Shown one piece after another: positions 11,776 through 22,655 of a stretch of 64,000 nucleotides of DNA. The translations under genes were made by a program, and so were the position numbers. The notes beneath the pieces are model-generated. The model was not told the origin of the DNA. It did not search any database and saw nothing but the letters and a program-made list of their open reading frames with translations. Origin of the DNA: Hyposmocoma kahamanoa (lineage: Eukaryota; Arthropoda; Insecta; Lepidoptera; Cosmopterigidae); the NCBI RefSeq assembly GCF_003589595.1, contig NW_020653715.1, positions 3,010,252 through 3,074,251 of the forward strand, in the 5' to 3' direction. Numbering within the stretch: the stretch's first letter is position 1; each line of letters starts with the position of its first letter.

Positions 11776-14420
11776 ACATGAAATTAAATTAAATTAAATT
11801 ATTTATTGGTAACAATATTTATACGTTACATGTCAGTTATCAATACCATTCAACATTTGTAAAATGGACGTTACATCAATATTACATTTTAAGTCATTCA
11901 CGATTAATTTTAAAATAAACCAGTACGTAGCATTCCATTTACAATATATTATTATAAGTCACATTTACATTATATTACATGTTTTAAAAATAAAAAAATA
12001 ATAAAATGAGTACAATGTCAAATAATCAAAGATAAATCATGATACGATAGAAATTACATTGTGACGTTTGATTTTACGAATTAAGAAATTCTTTAAAGTC
12101 ATAGAATTGTTCTTCTAGTAGCAACTTCTTCAACTTAATCTTAAAACTAAACGGTGAAGCTGCATCCTTGATGTCATACGGTATCTTATTGTATACTAAT
12201 GTTCCTATTACGTAAACAGACTGTTCTGACTTGGTTAATTTGGACGGAATCTTTTTAATGTCGTTAAAGAGTGTGTTGCTGCGTAGTGCATACCTCGAGT
12301 TAATCCTATTACGCTGAAACTTTTCTAAGTTGTTATGGACAAAGGTAGCTATTTGCTGTATTAGTAAGCCGGGAAGGGTCATAATTTGGTATTTTTTAAA
12401 ATAGTCACGCGCCGATACATTATCAGGTACTCCCGCCATTGCACCAACCGCACGCTTTTGGAGTACGAATACTCTGTGCCAATCGACAGTGTTTGCCCAC
12501 AGCTCCGATCCATATGTTAGAACGGAGTGCACTGTGGCGCAGTGGCATGTCCTAACGACGCCTTCAGTCGCAGTGTTCGCAAGACGACGCAATGCAAAAC
12601 ACGCTCTGCCTAGTTTGGTCACAGCTCCTCGATATGTGTGTCCCATCTGAGCGCACTGTCGATTGTAAATCCTAACAGTTGAGTACATGTCACTTGCTTA
12701 ATGCTAGAGTCACCCACGCTAACTACTACTGCCTGTGGGGAGTGACCATTAAGGCTGAAGCGCATAAAACACGTTTTCTCTTTATTTAGGGCCAGTCCAT
12801 TCGAATGGAACCACGAACACAGTCGCTGAACCACGATACAGAGGTTACTCTCAAATTCATGTAAGTTAGTCGCAGTGACAACTGCGGTGACGTCATCAGT
12901 GTACATAAAATATCAGCTCCTTCGATCGCTTGAAGAAGGTCATTTAAAAGGATACTAAATAAGGTGTTAGACAGGCAAGAGCCTTGAGGTACGCTTAGTA
13001 AATTTTTCATTTCAGACGATTTTATACGCCCACTCTCTCCAACTACAATCTGCGTTCTTTCACTCTAGAATGAAACCAATAGTTCAAGCGCCGGTCCGCG
13101 TATTCCGTAATGCTGTAGTTTTATAGAGACAAGAGAATGGTTGGCTGTGTCAAAAGCGCGAGAGGTCACAACACACTACAGCAACATGCTGCGCAGCCCC
13201 ACGGGCACTCAACACACGCCAGACCACTTCTCGTCTAGTACGAGAGTCGGTAGTAGACTTGCCCTGCCTATAGGCATATTGTTTATCTGACAAGACGTTG
13301 CGTGGTATCCAAAAGGACAATAACGTTTTATTAAATTTATTCCCTACCTCTAATATTTTTACTAATCGCTGGGACTGGTGAAATAGGTCTGTAGGACTTT
13401 ATGGCTGCCCGCGAACCTTTACCTTTATAGAGCGGTGATATTTTCACTTTTTTCAGTGCGAGTGGGAACATTCCTTGCTTTAGGCAGCAGTTAAATAGTT
13501 CGGATACGATCCAGCATAAAGACGTGCATGCAAATCTTAACACTCCTACTGAAATATCATACACGTCAGTGCCCCAAAAAATAGTTTTTTTTGGGCAATG
13601 TGTTTTGTTGTACAGTTAGAATATTTTCCACTTCATTTGGAGTAAAGGGTACAAGTCGTAAGGAACTATCGCAGGCTGACGCGAAATCTGACAATGTTTA
13701 CATTGCGCTCCAGGTATCAGGGGGTCTACCTTCGATCTCCGTCCGAAACAATTACTGTCAAATTAGCAATATTCGACAAAATTAAAAGACAAGTATCCAG
13801 TATGAAGCTTCATTCGCATCACGCGTCTTTTCATTTGGTCAAGTATTGCTTATTTGGCAGTAATTGTTTCGGACGGAGATCGAGAGTAGACCCCCAGGTG
13901 CAGGGGCGCAAGATAGTGTCGCCGCTGTTATAAATTCCTTATTTAACGCGTCAATTAATTGATGTTTGGAGACGAACGGAAGACCGTTAACGTCTCTGAC
14001 TAAGTCTATGTAATCGATAACGTTGTTACTCGTCCTGTTGAGCTCTGGGTTTATTACTTGCCACATGCATTTACTCTTATTTGGATTTTTGTTTATTAAA
14101 CGAGTGTAATATTTAATGCCCTTATGTTTTATTAAGCTACAGTATCGCACGAATAAGTCATCAGCAAATGTTTTCAAATCAGTGTTGAAAGGAAACTTAG
14201 TCTTTAGGTAAACTCAAAGGTCAAATAGTAACATTTTCATTTTAATGACGTCAGTGGATTTCGTAGTTTTTCGACTCACAGTTTTTTTTAGGAAAACTGG
14301 TGTCAAATTTGTTAGTTAAAATACGTGTAAACGCATCTATGAAATTGTTACAACCCTCAGAGTAATTTGACACAAACTCCACTCAGTCAACTGACTCAAG
14401 AACAGTGCAAAAATTTATTT
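11776..14420 (-). mobile_element. Decayed non-LTR retrotransposon (LINE) with reverse transcriptase remains
   Basis: Minus-strand reading segments line up in order. 14177-13920 holds the region before RT, 13564-13345 an RT start (KKVKISPLYKGKG, YRPISPVP). 13010-12900 holds SVPQGSCL, and 12906-12620 the YTDD catalytic motif. 12688-12074 holds the C-terminal region ending in FYDFKEFLNS. Frames shift between segments and a small TIR element (13720-13895) interrupts it, so it is dead. The 3' end on the minus strand runs into a (TTTAA)n-like tail at 11778-11802. RT of this kind copies the element RNA by target-primed reverse transcription. The clade was not settled. Confidence 0.85.
13720..13895. 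mobile_element. Small TIR element, family E, copy 2, inside a LINE
   Basis: The ends gggggtctac and gtagaccccc are perfect inverted copies, and similarity extends through ccgtccgaaacaattactg. It interrupts the minus-strand LINE reading frame between its ATLSCAPAPG segment and the downstream RT. Confidence 0.88.
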
Positions 14421-14463
14421 TATTGGCCCTGCTAAAGACCCTTTCAATCAATGCGCAATGGTG

Positions 14464-14700
14464 TGTCTTCGCCGCGAACGGCACGAGTGACACACAGTCT
14501 TTCATGCTAGATATCAAACACACGCAAGGCAAAGCAAGCGGCGGGCACCTACGCGCACAAGGCAGATCTTTGCGTATGCGCGAAACGAGTCACGTAAGCA
14601 AGCGAAAAACACAAGTGAAAGATTCGTGCACCCGGCATAGGATGCACTTTACTCCCGTTACGTAACGTCAATGTAGCCACATTGACGTTTTTTTAAAGCA
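14464..14700. other. GC-richer spacer with a short palindrome
   Basis: The perfect 11-bp-arm palindrome aacgtcaatgt/acattgacgtt lies at 14664-14689 with a 4-base loop. The plus ORF 14405-14665 shows no recognisable domain. The final exon of the odorant receptor would be expected below 14732 but was not found here. Confidence 0.4.
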
Positions 14701-14731
14701 TGAGTATTTAATAAAGTTTGGATAAACTTAC

Positions 14732-14887
14732 AAGAATGTAGGTATGCAGATCCATACGTAAGTAGGAGCCAGCGCGTACGACGACTGGCCGCTTATTCGA
14801 AAGCAAGACATTTAGAAGTAGCCGCCTCGGTTTCACACCCATCGTGTGCCACGGGCTTTGGTATACTGCTTTTGACACGCGGTCCGC
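14732..14887 (-). CDS. Odorant receptor exon 6
   Basis: It encodes 52 codons in phase 0 on both sides, after the acceptor ctacattcag. It holds the C-terminal signature AVYQSPWH, the RRLLLNVLLSNKRPVVV stretch and SYLRMDLHTYIL. The donor GTAAGT follows, so at least one more short exon should exist. Confidence 0.88.
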
Positions 14888-17800
14888 CTGAATGTAGTGA
14901 GTACCTTGTTTTGTAACTTGCTGTATTAAATTAGATATATTGTATCCAAGCGTCTGAGTTATTCGATTTTTACGGAAGTTGACCAAATTTAAATAATCTT
15001 TATTTCATATGTAACTAAATTGCACTTGTAATCATCATACTTATTAAACTCTACTGCTTATTCGTAAGGTGAGATTCACCTGAGTAGAATGAGCAAGAAA
15101 CATTTGAATACATTTATCATTACAATATTTAATTTAAACATATTAGATTGAGAGTACCTAGCAAGAGCTAAACGGGTCACCACCACGGATTTTTGTCATC
15201 CAAGTACGCAGAAGTTGTATAATAACCTTTAGTATAAAGTTTTTGTTTTACTATAGTCCTAAACCTCGCAAAAGGTAAAAAATATCAATCGGAATCTTAA
15301 TAAAGAAGCGTATACAATTGAACTATATTGTATACAACTGAAATCGTACAGTAGTAGACAATTGCGGCAGCGCTCGCCGCCGCGGTTGCAAGTTGCAAGA
15401 CGCGTTCCCACTATGTCGTCACGTTTTATTATCGCTGGACGATTGTCGTTCTTGCTATTCCCACTGTGACGACAGTTTGTCGTTGTAACGATAAAAAATC
15501 GTGAACGAGAGTTAATCATGTCGTGCTATATGTGAACAACTTCATTTAAATATACAAGCTACGACACTGTAAACTGCACGACAATCTGTCGTCACGACAT
15601 AGTGGGAACGCGCCCTAACGCCACCGCCCCGCGGTGCGCGTATGAAAGTGTGAAAAAAAATACAAGGGCGACTACAACTGCGGCTCCGCGTTGCCACTGT
15701 TGTTACGGCGCCATGTGCAATCAGCCTAACAGACTAAATTTCGTTCGCCTTTTTCCGGAAAATTCGAATGACTCAAAAGCTTGAAGTTAGAAAATCGAAT
15801 AGTCGTTTTTGCGTCCAAAAATGGCACGTATGTAATGTTAATTCGTTTTTTGAAAAATGTGCAAATTAAATTAAGAGTCCCTACACATTTATGAAAAGTA
15901 AACGTAAGGTTCTGTTCTTAGGGCGCCTTCAAATTAAACGATTATAGAAGCTCTGTAACCGCGCCACTATTATATTTCATAAAATATTTAGAGGCGCAGT
16001 TGCAACGCCACTGTTGTATGTGACACGCGTACGCCACGTTGCAGTCATAAACTAACTAAACGAGCTAAAAATTACTGAAACTCTTTTACTAGCGTATAAT
16101 TGTAACATATCTGTTACGTTACCTGTAAAGTAATCTGATGTCCGAAGTAGCAGTAGATGAACATGTCCAAAATGACAGCGCCTAAATACTCCACAGTTGC
16201 CATATCGAATTTCTGTAACAGATAAATGCCAAGTCCAAGACGTTGTTTTTTGTGAGGAACTATGAACTGATATCGATGACGATAGTGTCCCTTAGCTAGA
16301 GAACAATTGTTATCTCCTAATATTTGTTGTATAAATTAATTAACTGGTTTTTATTGAAAAATGAATATGAAAGTCATGGCTACGACGGCAATAACGTCGT
16401 TTGCACCTAATCAGCATAGGTACTAATAGTACTAGGTAAAATATTTCATCCATGTGATTCAACTCGATGCTGGCATGATTGTTCTCCAATCTGTGGCAGA
16501 TATAGCAGAAAAAGATTCCCACATACCAAGGATACAGCATACAGCAGCGTACACAAGTACAAGGTGACTTGAATCACGCGCAACACGAGCAGCGGCGATA
16601 CAAACCGCTCGAAGCGATCTTTGTAAGCGTTGATGGTACGATAGATCCTCGCACAGTCTCGTAGGGCGAAGGATGTTGCCTCGTCGAACTCTTCACTGTT
16701 AATATCTATTATAGAATAAGAAATTTTATGTTAGGTCCATTGCACACCGTATCTTTGTGCGCGATTATTTAAAATTGAAGGTCACGGTCACCATACTGAG
16801 CGGGACAGTCCCGCTTTTAAACTTCGGGTCCCGCTGCCCCCAAAATACTTGTAAATATCCCGCTTTGCCAAAACAGGATACACGTGACACGTTAAAAAAA
16901 TGGAGCGATAACGAAAATTATTTAACGCCAGCCTGTCATCAACAGACTATAAAAGATAAGCTAAGTTTTTAATTTTTTGTTCTTGTTAAGTTCTTTTTAA
17001 TTTTTTTTTATATTTATACATTTCCACTAGCTTGTGTTTTATTTTTAAAACAATAGTAAAATTCAAGCGTCCCTCTCTGAGGGAAGAAAATAGTGGTCAC
17101 GTTATACATACCATATCTTCAATTTTGGCTCTTACTTACCAAATTGGGTCCTCTGATCCGACAAACGAAGAAACTGGAATCAAGCCAAAAGAATACTATA
17201 CACTAACTAATACTATAAACTAACTCCATTGAGCTTCATGACACCGCCTATTTCACATTCAATGATCCAAACTTTAGTAAATGGGCACGATGGTAACTTT
17301 CCCGTGATATTATCAAGTCTCAATCACCCGAAAAATGGCATAAAGGCAGTGACGTAACGTATAACATATTATAGTACGTCGATGCAAAAAGGTGACGGTT
17401 TTCTGTGAGATAATATATGTACCTTAGTGAAGTGAAGTACTGCTACCTTGCCTATTTCTGCCACCAAGCAGTAATGTGAACATTAGTGCGTTCCGGTGTT
17501 GAGGGTCCTGAGTGCTGATGAACCTACCGGCGCATAGGTCTTGTCAAATACTATTATAGGCGCACAACTTGTGTCTCTCGTCACTTGCTATCATAAAAAA
17601 CCTACATAGGTACGACCAAGACGCGATCAAGAATCAAAGAAAAAAAGAATATTGTGTTCTCAATAACATACCATCTGCCGATCGAAATGATATGCAGATT
17701 CAGTCATCTCAGCTTTGTTATAGATATAATTATGCTGCTCGTCCTTTAATATGTCCTTGTACGCCGCAGCCAATGCGGCATGGGGCACACCGTGCTGCAG

Positions 17801-20800
17801 CAATGCGGTATAGCGCACATTGCGTAGACAGCAACAGAGTAAATCTAGCTGCCCGCAGATGAGAATTGCGTTCGCTACAAAGAATACTCCTGGAAAAGTT
17901 CATTTATAAAGTTAATTGAAATAATTTAAAGACAAGCTATAGGTTACTACATAAAACAAAGCAAATCGCAACTTTTGTAATAAGGGCAGAATGTAGTAGT
18001 AAGGTTGTAAGTAAGGTTGAATGGGAATACATAAAAAAATTACAAGAATTGCAGGAAAAAGAACAATTTCATTTAGCAAACAAATTACGCATTACACACA
18101 TTCAATTTAAGCAAAACGTTATGAAGGTAAAACTAGCCGCCCAACTATAGGTATAGCCGCAGCGTAGCAACAGCATTGCTATTTTGCAAGAATGAACTTA
18201 AACTACTTTGCTTTCCAAGGCGTAGACGCAATAGCTAATATGCTACTTATTATCAATGACTTGTTTGACATACTGGATTCAAAAGTTCATAACTATGGCT
18301 TTGAACGGGCACTTAATCACGATAACTCACCCATTGTTTTCGAGAAATTAGAACAGTGCAAAGATTTTCTTCTAACCGTGAGTGCCAAAAAAAACCAAAC
18401 CTGCAATATAAAATTAAAAAAATCGCCTCGAAGCACGTGATTCCTCGGATTTTGTGTAGCAATACAAAGTGTGAAAGGAATATATTGTGATTTAATTGTA
18501 AATAGGAGTTCCTGTATCCAGTATATACCCTTCCAGAAGATCTCACAGGACCACATAGAGTTGTTTTTTGCCAGTATTAGATCTCACGGAGGGAGCAATG
18601 ACAAGCCGACACCACGTTTATTCGAGTCCATTTACAAAAAAATATTGGTACATACTGAGTTAATCGAAGTATCGACTGGTAACTGTATTTCTTCAGAGAA
18701 AATATCGATTTTAAACTGTTCATCTGCGTTGCAAAGAATCAACCTAACTACAACGACTGAAGATAAGGAAGAGTCTCAGATCGGTACCGACAGTCAACAA
18801 CATTTAGAGATAGCATCGATTTGCTTATCTCGATTTTTCTGAAAGTGCTATTGAGTACAAAGCTGGTTACGTAGTCAGCTCATTAATAAAGCACTTAAAG
18901 TGTAAAGATAAAAGTACTTTGACAGCGTATAAAGACAAAATCACGTACAGTTAGAAAAGCCAAGTACTAAAGTGAGCATTTCTGCGTTCCGGTTTGGAAG
19001 GGTAAGGTGAAATTACAGGCACAAGGGACTTGGGAACTTATGTCTCAGGGTGAAGGGCGCAGTAGCAGTGCCCAAATGTGATTTGAAGCTCTGAATGGCA
19101 CTGCAACTGTTACGGAAGGCTTGTCGCTTACGACCAGACGCCCGACTTGTTCGTCCCGTCAATTGGCATTTAAAAAAAGGTCTTTCTGAAAATAGTCATT
19201 TTGATACCGACCCGTTATGACGATCTTACTTAGGGGAGTTACCGCATTTATCACCTCGAAAACGGAATATAAGAAAAAGCTTTACGTCCATGCAATAAGA
19301 GCGAAAAAGATGTTCCTTTCGTATTTTTCAGACAAATTACAGTCCCATATGAGACTTTTGAACTTATGTCTCAGGGTGACTGGCGTAGTGACAGGTCTAG
19401 GATCTTTGCGATTTGAAGCTCTGATTACTCAACTGTTATGGATAGGCGTGTCGCTTAACACCAGGCGCACGACTTGTTCGTCCCGTCACTTGGCATTAGG
19501 TATAAAAAAAGATTTCGGTGATTGTTTTTCGTTGGAAAGGAGATACCTCAGTATTGGACCCATTCAAATTTGAAAAAAATATTCCACCTCGAAGGTTGAC
19601 AAATCAGGAGATGAATCCGGTTTACTGATTTAAACAAAACTTGGCAAATGGATGTAGGTAATTCCTTTACTAACAGGCTAACGAATAGTGTTTAGTAAAT
19701 GTATAATTAAATTACGAACTTCGGAGCTTACCAAACTGCCCAAATGCCAAACCAATAAAAGCTTGACCGACAGTATGAAATAGGAACACGATGACGTACG
19801 TAGGGCCTCTTGTGACATCCATGTAGATCCATTGTTGGATTGGCATCTTCGTCCATACTGCATAAAACATTGCAATATTACATTACAAGTGGTACAGTAA
19901 ACTCTAGTGTACCACGATTTCATGGTCTCCTTTTATTTAAGAAACTATGTTATTTAGAAGAAAACAATCCTTATGGTTAAGGTTTTCGATCAGTACCTAT
20001 AGTAAACTTGCACGTTGAGTCCACCAGTATCCCCTAACCCAATCCCCCAGGGGATCTTTGTGAACTCAGCGGTTCATTAGAATCCCCTAAGTTAAATGTA
20101 TGTAAAGTTGCTATCACATTGCGACAATAAATAATTACTTATTGTACCGATCGAATGATCGGGATTTCTTGTCGTTTTCGAACCTTTTTTTACTTAGGTA
20201 CCGACTGGCTAGAAATACAACGGCATCAATAAAATTACATTAGTGTAGAAATTAAAGGCTGTCCATAAACCTTTGCCTTTCCGCAAGGAAAAAGAAAGAA
20301 ACAACAACAATCTTTCTGTGCTTTAAGAGGGAGCATGCCAAAAAAGTTTTAAAAGTAAAAAGCTTTAAAAGCATTAAAAGTACCAAATTCGTTTTAGCGG
20401 AATAACTCTGAAACTAAAGGGATTTAAAAAAATCCCTAGTGACAGTTCTCGCCGATCATGCATGAATATAATTAATTATCTAATTTTTGTCCTGATAACC
20501 TGTAGCATTTCGAGGATGAATCGAAAAAATGTGAAAATTGGAGGTCATTTCGTAATTTTTATGTATCGAGGAAACTTTATTGTTTTATGTTTCTGATTAG
20601 TGTCTATGCTTGAATATATCGTGTAGTTACTAATACAATATTTTATTTTTAACTTTAAAGTGGATATACCCCTGTAAAATCAAATCGAAGATTAGGAATT
20701 TTTCCTCTGCTCCCTCTTAAGGATAACGGTAATAACAGGCGCGTGTGGGGGCGCCCACTATATTGACATTTATTTTTGAGAACACAGGTATAAGTTTAAA

Positions 20801-21295
20801 CACTATCAAAGCAATAAATAAATACTTACAATGCACAAAAACGGGTAAAGTAATATACATAATAACACTGAACAAAGTGCAAGCAGTATAAAAATAAGCG
20901 AAGTTCTTCGCCTTCGCGTAACTCTGATACATCGTAGTATTAGTCAATCCTTTCGCTGAGTGAAATACAAATTCCTTGTTCAAAAAGTCTAATAGCTCGT
21001 ACATCTCGTTTTTATAAATAGCTAAATAAACCACGATGAGCACAGATACTATCAGAGGCAGGCCGTCGGCGATTTTGACTAGGTTTTCCATAATTGCAGT
21101 CCACTCAGTGTACAAATTCACAGTCAAGGCTATAATCATGTTAATCAGTACAAATAACACCATGCACAAGTATACATCGTTGATGATAATCTGATACTCT
21201 TTTGTTGCTCTCGGATACCATTGCCAACAACCAACCATTTTCAAAGGTAGAACAAGATAATGCGTGTAATCATGTACTTTTTCTATATCCGCCAT
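14732..21295 (-). CDS. Insect odorant receptor (7tm_6 family), last exon not found
   Basis: Six minus-strand exons encode about 406 residues of an insect olfactory receptor, an inverted-topology membrane channel subunit that works with Orco in olfactory neuron dendrites. Exons: 21295-20830, 19857-19732, 17889-17672, 16688(or 16705)-16527, 16212-16123 and 14887-14732. The start is the MADIEK codon at 21295, the first ATG of the reading frame. Family marks are several hydrophobic segments in exon 1, PIQQWIYMDVTRGPTYVIV in exon 2, RFERFVSPLL in exon 4, FIYCYFG in exon 5, and AVYQSPWH plus RPVVVRAGSYLRMDL in exon 6. Donors are GTAAGT, GTAAGC, GTATGT, GTATGT, GTAACG and GTAAGT. The exon 3 to 4 join is doubtful: exon 3 ends in phase 0, while the best acceptor for exon 4 gives phase 1. 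The usual last exon (about 15-20 residues) was not found, so the gene may continue or be broken. A LINE lies just downstream. Confidence 0.88.
15401..15612. mobile_element. Small TIR element (about 212 bp)
   Basis: The left arm 15401-15423 and right arm 15590-15612 are inverted copies (cgcgttcccactatgtcgt, then one mismatch). Sub-terminal cgacaatc-type repeats lie just inside each arm. There is no ORF of note. No target duplication was established. It sits in the odorant receptor's last visible intron. Confidence 0.8.
16123..16212 (-). CDS. Odorant receptor exon 5
   Basis: Thirty codons in phase 0. The acceptor is atctgttacag and the donor CAG|GTAACG. It encodes VEYLGAVILDMFIYCYFGHQ, the conserved FIYCYFG transmembrane motif of insect odorant receptors. 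Confidence 0.9.
16527..16705 (-). CDS. Odorant receptor exon 4 (5' boundary uncertain)
   Basis: It encodes FALRDCARIYRTINAYKDRF and then FVSPLLVLRVIQVTLYLCTL, the loop and transmembrane region typical of the family. The donor is TTG|GTATGT. The best acceptor (ctataatag, exon start 16705) is phase 1 and does not match the phase-0 end of exon 3. A weaker AG at 16689 would give a phase-0 exon starting at 16688. A missed micro-exon or a damaged gene are the other explanations. Confidence 0.82.
16798..16850. repeat. Short repeat shared with 27508-27560 (inverse)
   Basis: agcgggac, cccgcttttaaacttcg and cccgctgcccccaaaa recur in inverse orientation at 27508-27560 with few changes. It is probably part of a dispersed element; its limits are not defined. 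Confidence 0.5.
17672..17889 (-). CDS. Odorant receptor exon 3
   Basis: 218 bp. The acceptor ttttccag joins exon 2 in phase 1 and the exon ends ATG|GTATGT in phase 0. It encodes a hydrophobic helix (VFFVANAILICGQLDLLCCC) followed by a charged loop with YKDILKDEQHNYIYNKAE, as expected for the middle of the receptor. Confidence 0.85.
17985..18960 (+). pseudogene. Decayed P-element/THAP9-type transposase
   Basis: Plus-strand fragments in two or more frames recall the C-terminal half of P-element transposase. They are VEWEYIKKLQELQEKEQFHL and KLRITHIQFKQNVMKVKLAA from 18013, and FQGVDAIANMLLIINDLFDI from about 18207. SQDHIELFFASIRSHGGSND follows in the ORF 18471-18842, and then EYKAGYVVSSLIKHLKC near 18850. 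The SQDHxExFFxxIRxxGG block is the family hallmark. There is an in-frame TAG after KLAAQL and there are frameshifts between blocks, so it cannot encode an active enzyme. The N-terminal THAP DNA-binding domain and the element ends were not found. It lies antisense inside the odorant receptor intron between exons 2 and 3. Confidence 0.87.
19003..19165 (+). repeat. Dispersed repeat family H, copy
   Basis: It contains tgaaattacaggcac, tatgtctcagggtga, gcgcagt and gacttgttcgtcccgtca. It is followed at 19345 by a second copy in the same orientation. Confidence 0.75.
19345..19660 (+). repeat. Dispersed repeat family H copy joined to a family F tail
   Basis: cttatgtctcagggtgac and cacgacttgttcgtcccgtc match family H. 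The end (tttgaaaaaaatattccacc, gatgaatccggttta) matches family F. Confidence 0.7.
19732..19857 (-). CDS. Odorant receptor exon 2
   Basis: 126 bp. The acceptor is ttttatgcag (phase 1) and the donor TTTG|GTAAGC (phase 1). It encodes KMPIQQWIYMDVTRGPTYVI and continues through a hydrophobic helix (VGQAFIGLAFGQF). Both joins keep frame with exons 1 and 3. Confidence 0.9.
20327..20716. mobile_element. Non-autonomous TTAA-flanked element, copy 1
   Basis: It is flanked by TTAA at 20323-20326 and 20717-20720. The ends gagggagca and tgctccctc are inverted copies. 390 bp with no coding capacity. The interior matches 42446-42892 over most of its length. A TTAA duplication is typical of piggyBac-type insertion. 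It lies in the first intron of the odorant receptor, 113 bp from exon 1. Confidence 0.87.
20830..21295 (-). CDS. Odorant receptor exon 1
   Basis: 466 bp from ATG (21295) to donor T|GTAAGT, phase 1. It encodes the N-terminus MADIEKVHDYTHYLVLPLKM and at least three hydrophobic segments (for example MVLFVLINMIIALTVNLY and GLPLIVSVLIVVYLAI). A family A repeat ends about 30 bp upstream of the ATG. Confidence 0.9.
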
Positions 21296-21324
21296 CTTGC
21301 AGTTTTCTTGATTAAGTGTTGTAA

Positions 21325-21465
21325 CAGTCAACCGTGACCATGGGACCTGTAAAGGGCCCGAAACGTCGGTTTGTTTGAAACAACAAATATACGCGATTTA
21401 AATCCGGAAAAATAGTTTCATTTCCTATGTGTAACAATTGCGAAAACCTAAGAACTCGATAAGTG
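21325..21465 (+). repeat. Family A foldback repeat, truncated, next to the receptor start
   Basis: gtcaaccgtgaccatgggac, gggcccgaaacgtcgg, gatttaaatccggaaaaata and cgaaaacctaagaactcgat are present. The left segment is missing: the copy starts abruptly at agtcaaccg, about 30 bp from the receptor ATG. Confidence 0.85.
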
Positions 21466-21632
21466 TTGTAATGTAAAATGTGCTCAGGAATTTACCCAAA
21501 AAATGCACTCAACTATAGATTGATTTCTCGTAGAACTCTGCCACTTTTTCGATTGTAAGCTATTATTTATTTGGGTGTGTAATGTGTCATATAAGTATTT
21601 TGAACCTAACGCTCATGTAATACAGTTTTATT

Positions 21633-22100
21633 AACCGACTAAAAAAGGAGGAGGTACTCAATTCGAGTGTATGTTTCTTTTTGTATGTACTTATGTTACG
21701 CACTAACTACGGATTTGGATGATTCTTTTTTGTCAAAATACTCAAATTCATTTATTCCAAAATTTACAAAATGCATTTATGAACAATAATAAAATGTATA
21801 ACCTAAAGATCAGCACAAGGCTTCGTCAATAGGTAATCTAATACAAAAAAAAGTGAGATTCACGTTAAATATACTTAATTTAAAAAGAAATCCCGCCCTG
21901 TATCGTGCCCGGGGCAAAAGTTCCCATTATACTGGCAGCATTGCCTCGCTGGACAGCAATGGACACCTGCTGAACCAACCACGACCCAGAGCGGGCTTTT
22001 TTGTTAGAAAGAGGATATCTCACAAGTGGTCCCATTTAAATTTGAAGAAAATATAGGGTGGCAAACTAAGGGATGAATGACTTTTGAGGTCGGTTTTATA
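21633..22100 (+). repeat. Dispersed repeat family F (composite)
   Basis: It opens with ttaaccgactaaaaaaggag, continues with ttttgtatgtacttatgtta, and closes with tcccatttaaatttgaagaa and ggatgaatgacttttgaggt. An unrelated insert lies between. This is a very common repeat form; other copies are at 53566, 54118 and 59472. Confidence 0.75.
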
Positions 22101-22530
22101 ATTTCATTTTCATTTGTAGTGTATTTTATGTATTTTTTATTATATTTATTTCAATATTTTACGTTTTGTGACATTCATTGCATATTTATCACATAATTGA
22201 TACATTGAGTGCACGAGGCACACAAAGACTCTCGCTTCACAAGGATAAACATACAATTATTCCGTTGTTTGGACAAGGCTTTCTTTTTTAATTTTTCAAA
22301 TTGTAAAATGTGGTTAACCTTAATTAGTTTCACTAAATTAGCATAATTCCTAAATTGTAACTCTTGTGGATGTAAACTCTTGTTGACCCGAATAAATAAC
22401 ATAAAAAATAAAGACTATTATTACAAACGAGAATTATATAAAATTAAATTATAGGAAATGTTTTTAGTCCAAGCGAAAATTATTTCAATTAAAATGAGCG
22501 TCATATCTATTAAAATTAGTTTATTTTATC

Positions 22531-22655
22531 GAGTTCTTAGGTTTTCGCTATTGTTAGGTACACATAGGAAATGAAACTATTTTTCCGGATTTACATCGCG
22601 TATATTTATTTTTTCAAATAAACCAACTTTTCGGGTCCTTTACAGGTCCCATAAA
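22531..22655 (-). repeat. Family A foldback repeat, fragment
   Basis: tcgagttcttaggttttcgc, ggaaatgaaactatttttcc and cctttacaggtcccat are present; the inner part is missing. Confidence 0.8.

Noticed and set aside
22175..22402. A possible minus-strand exon with a Cys-containing tail
   Set aside because: No splice sites or recognisable domain; it lies between repeats.
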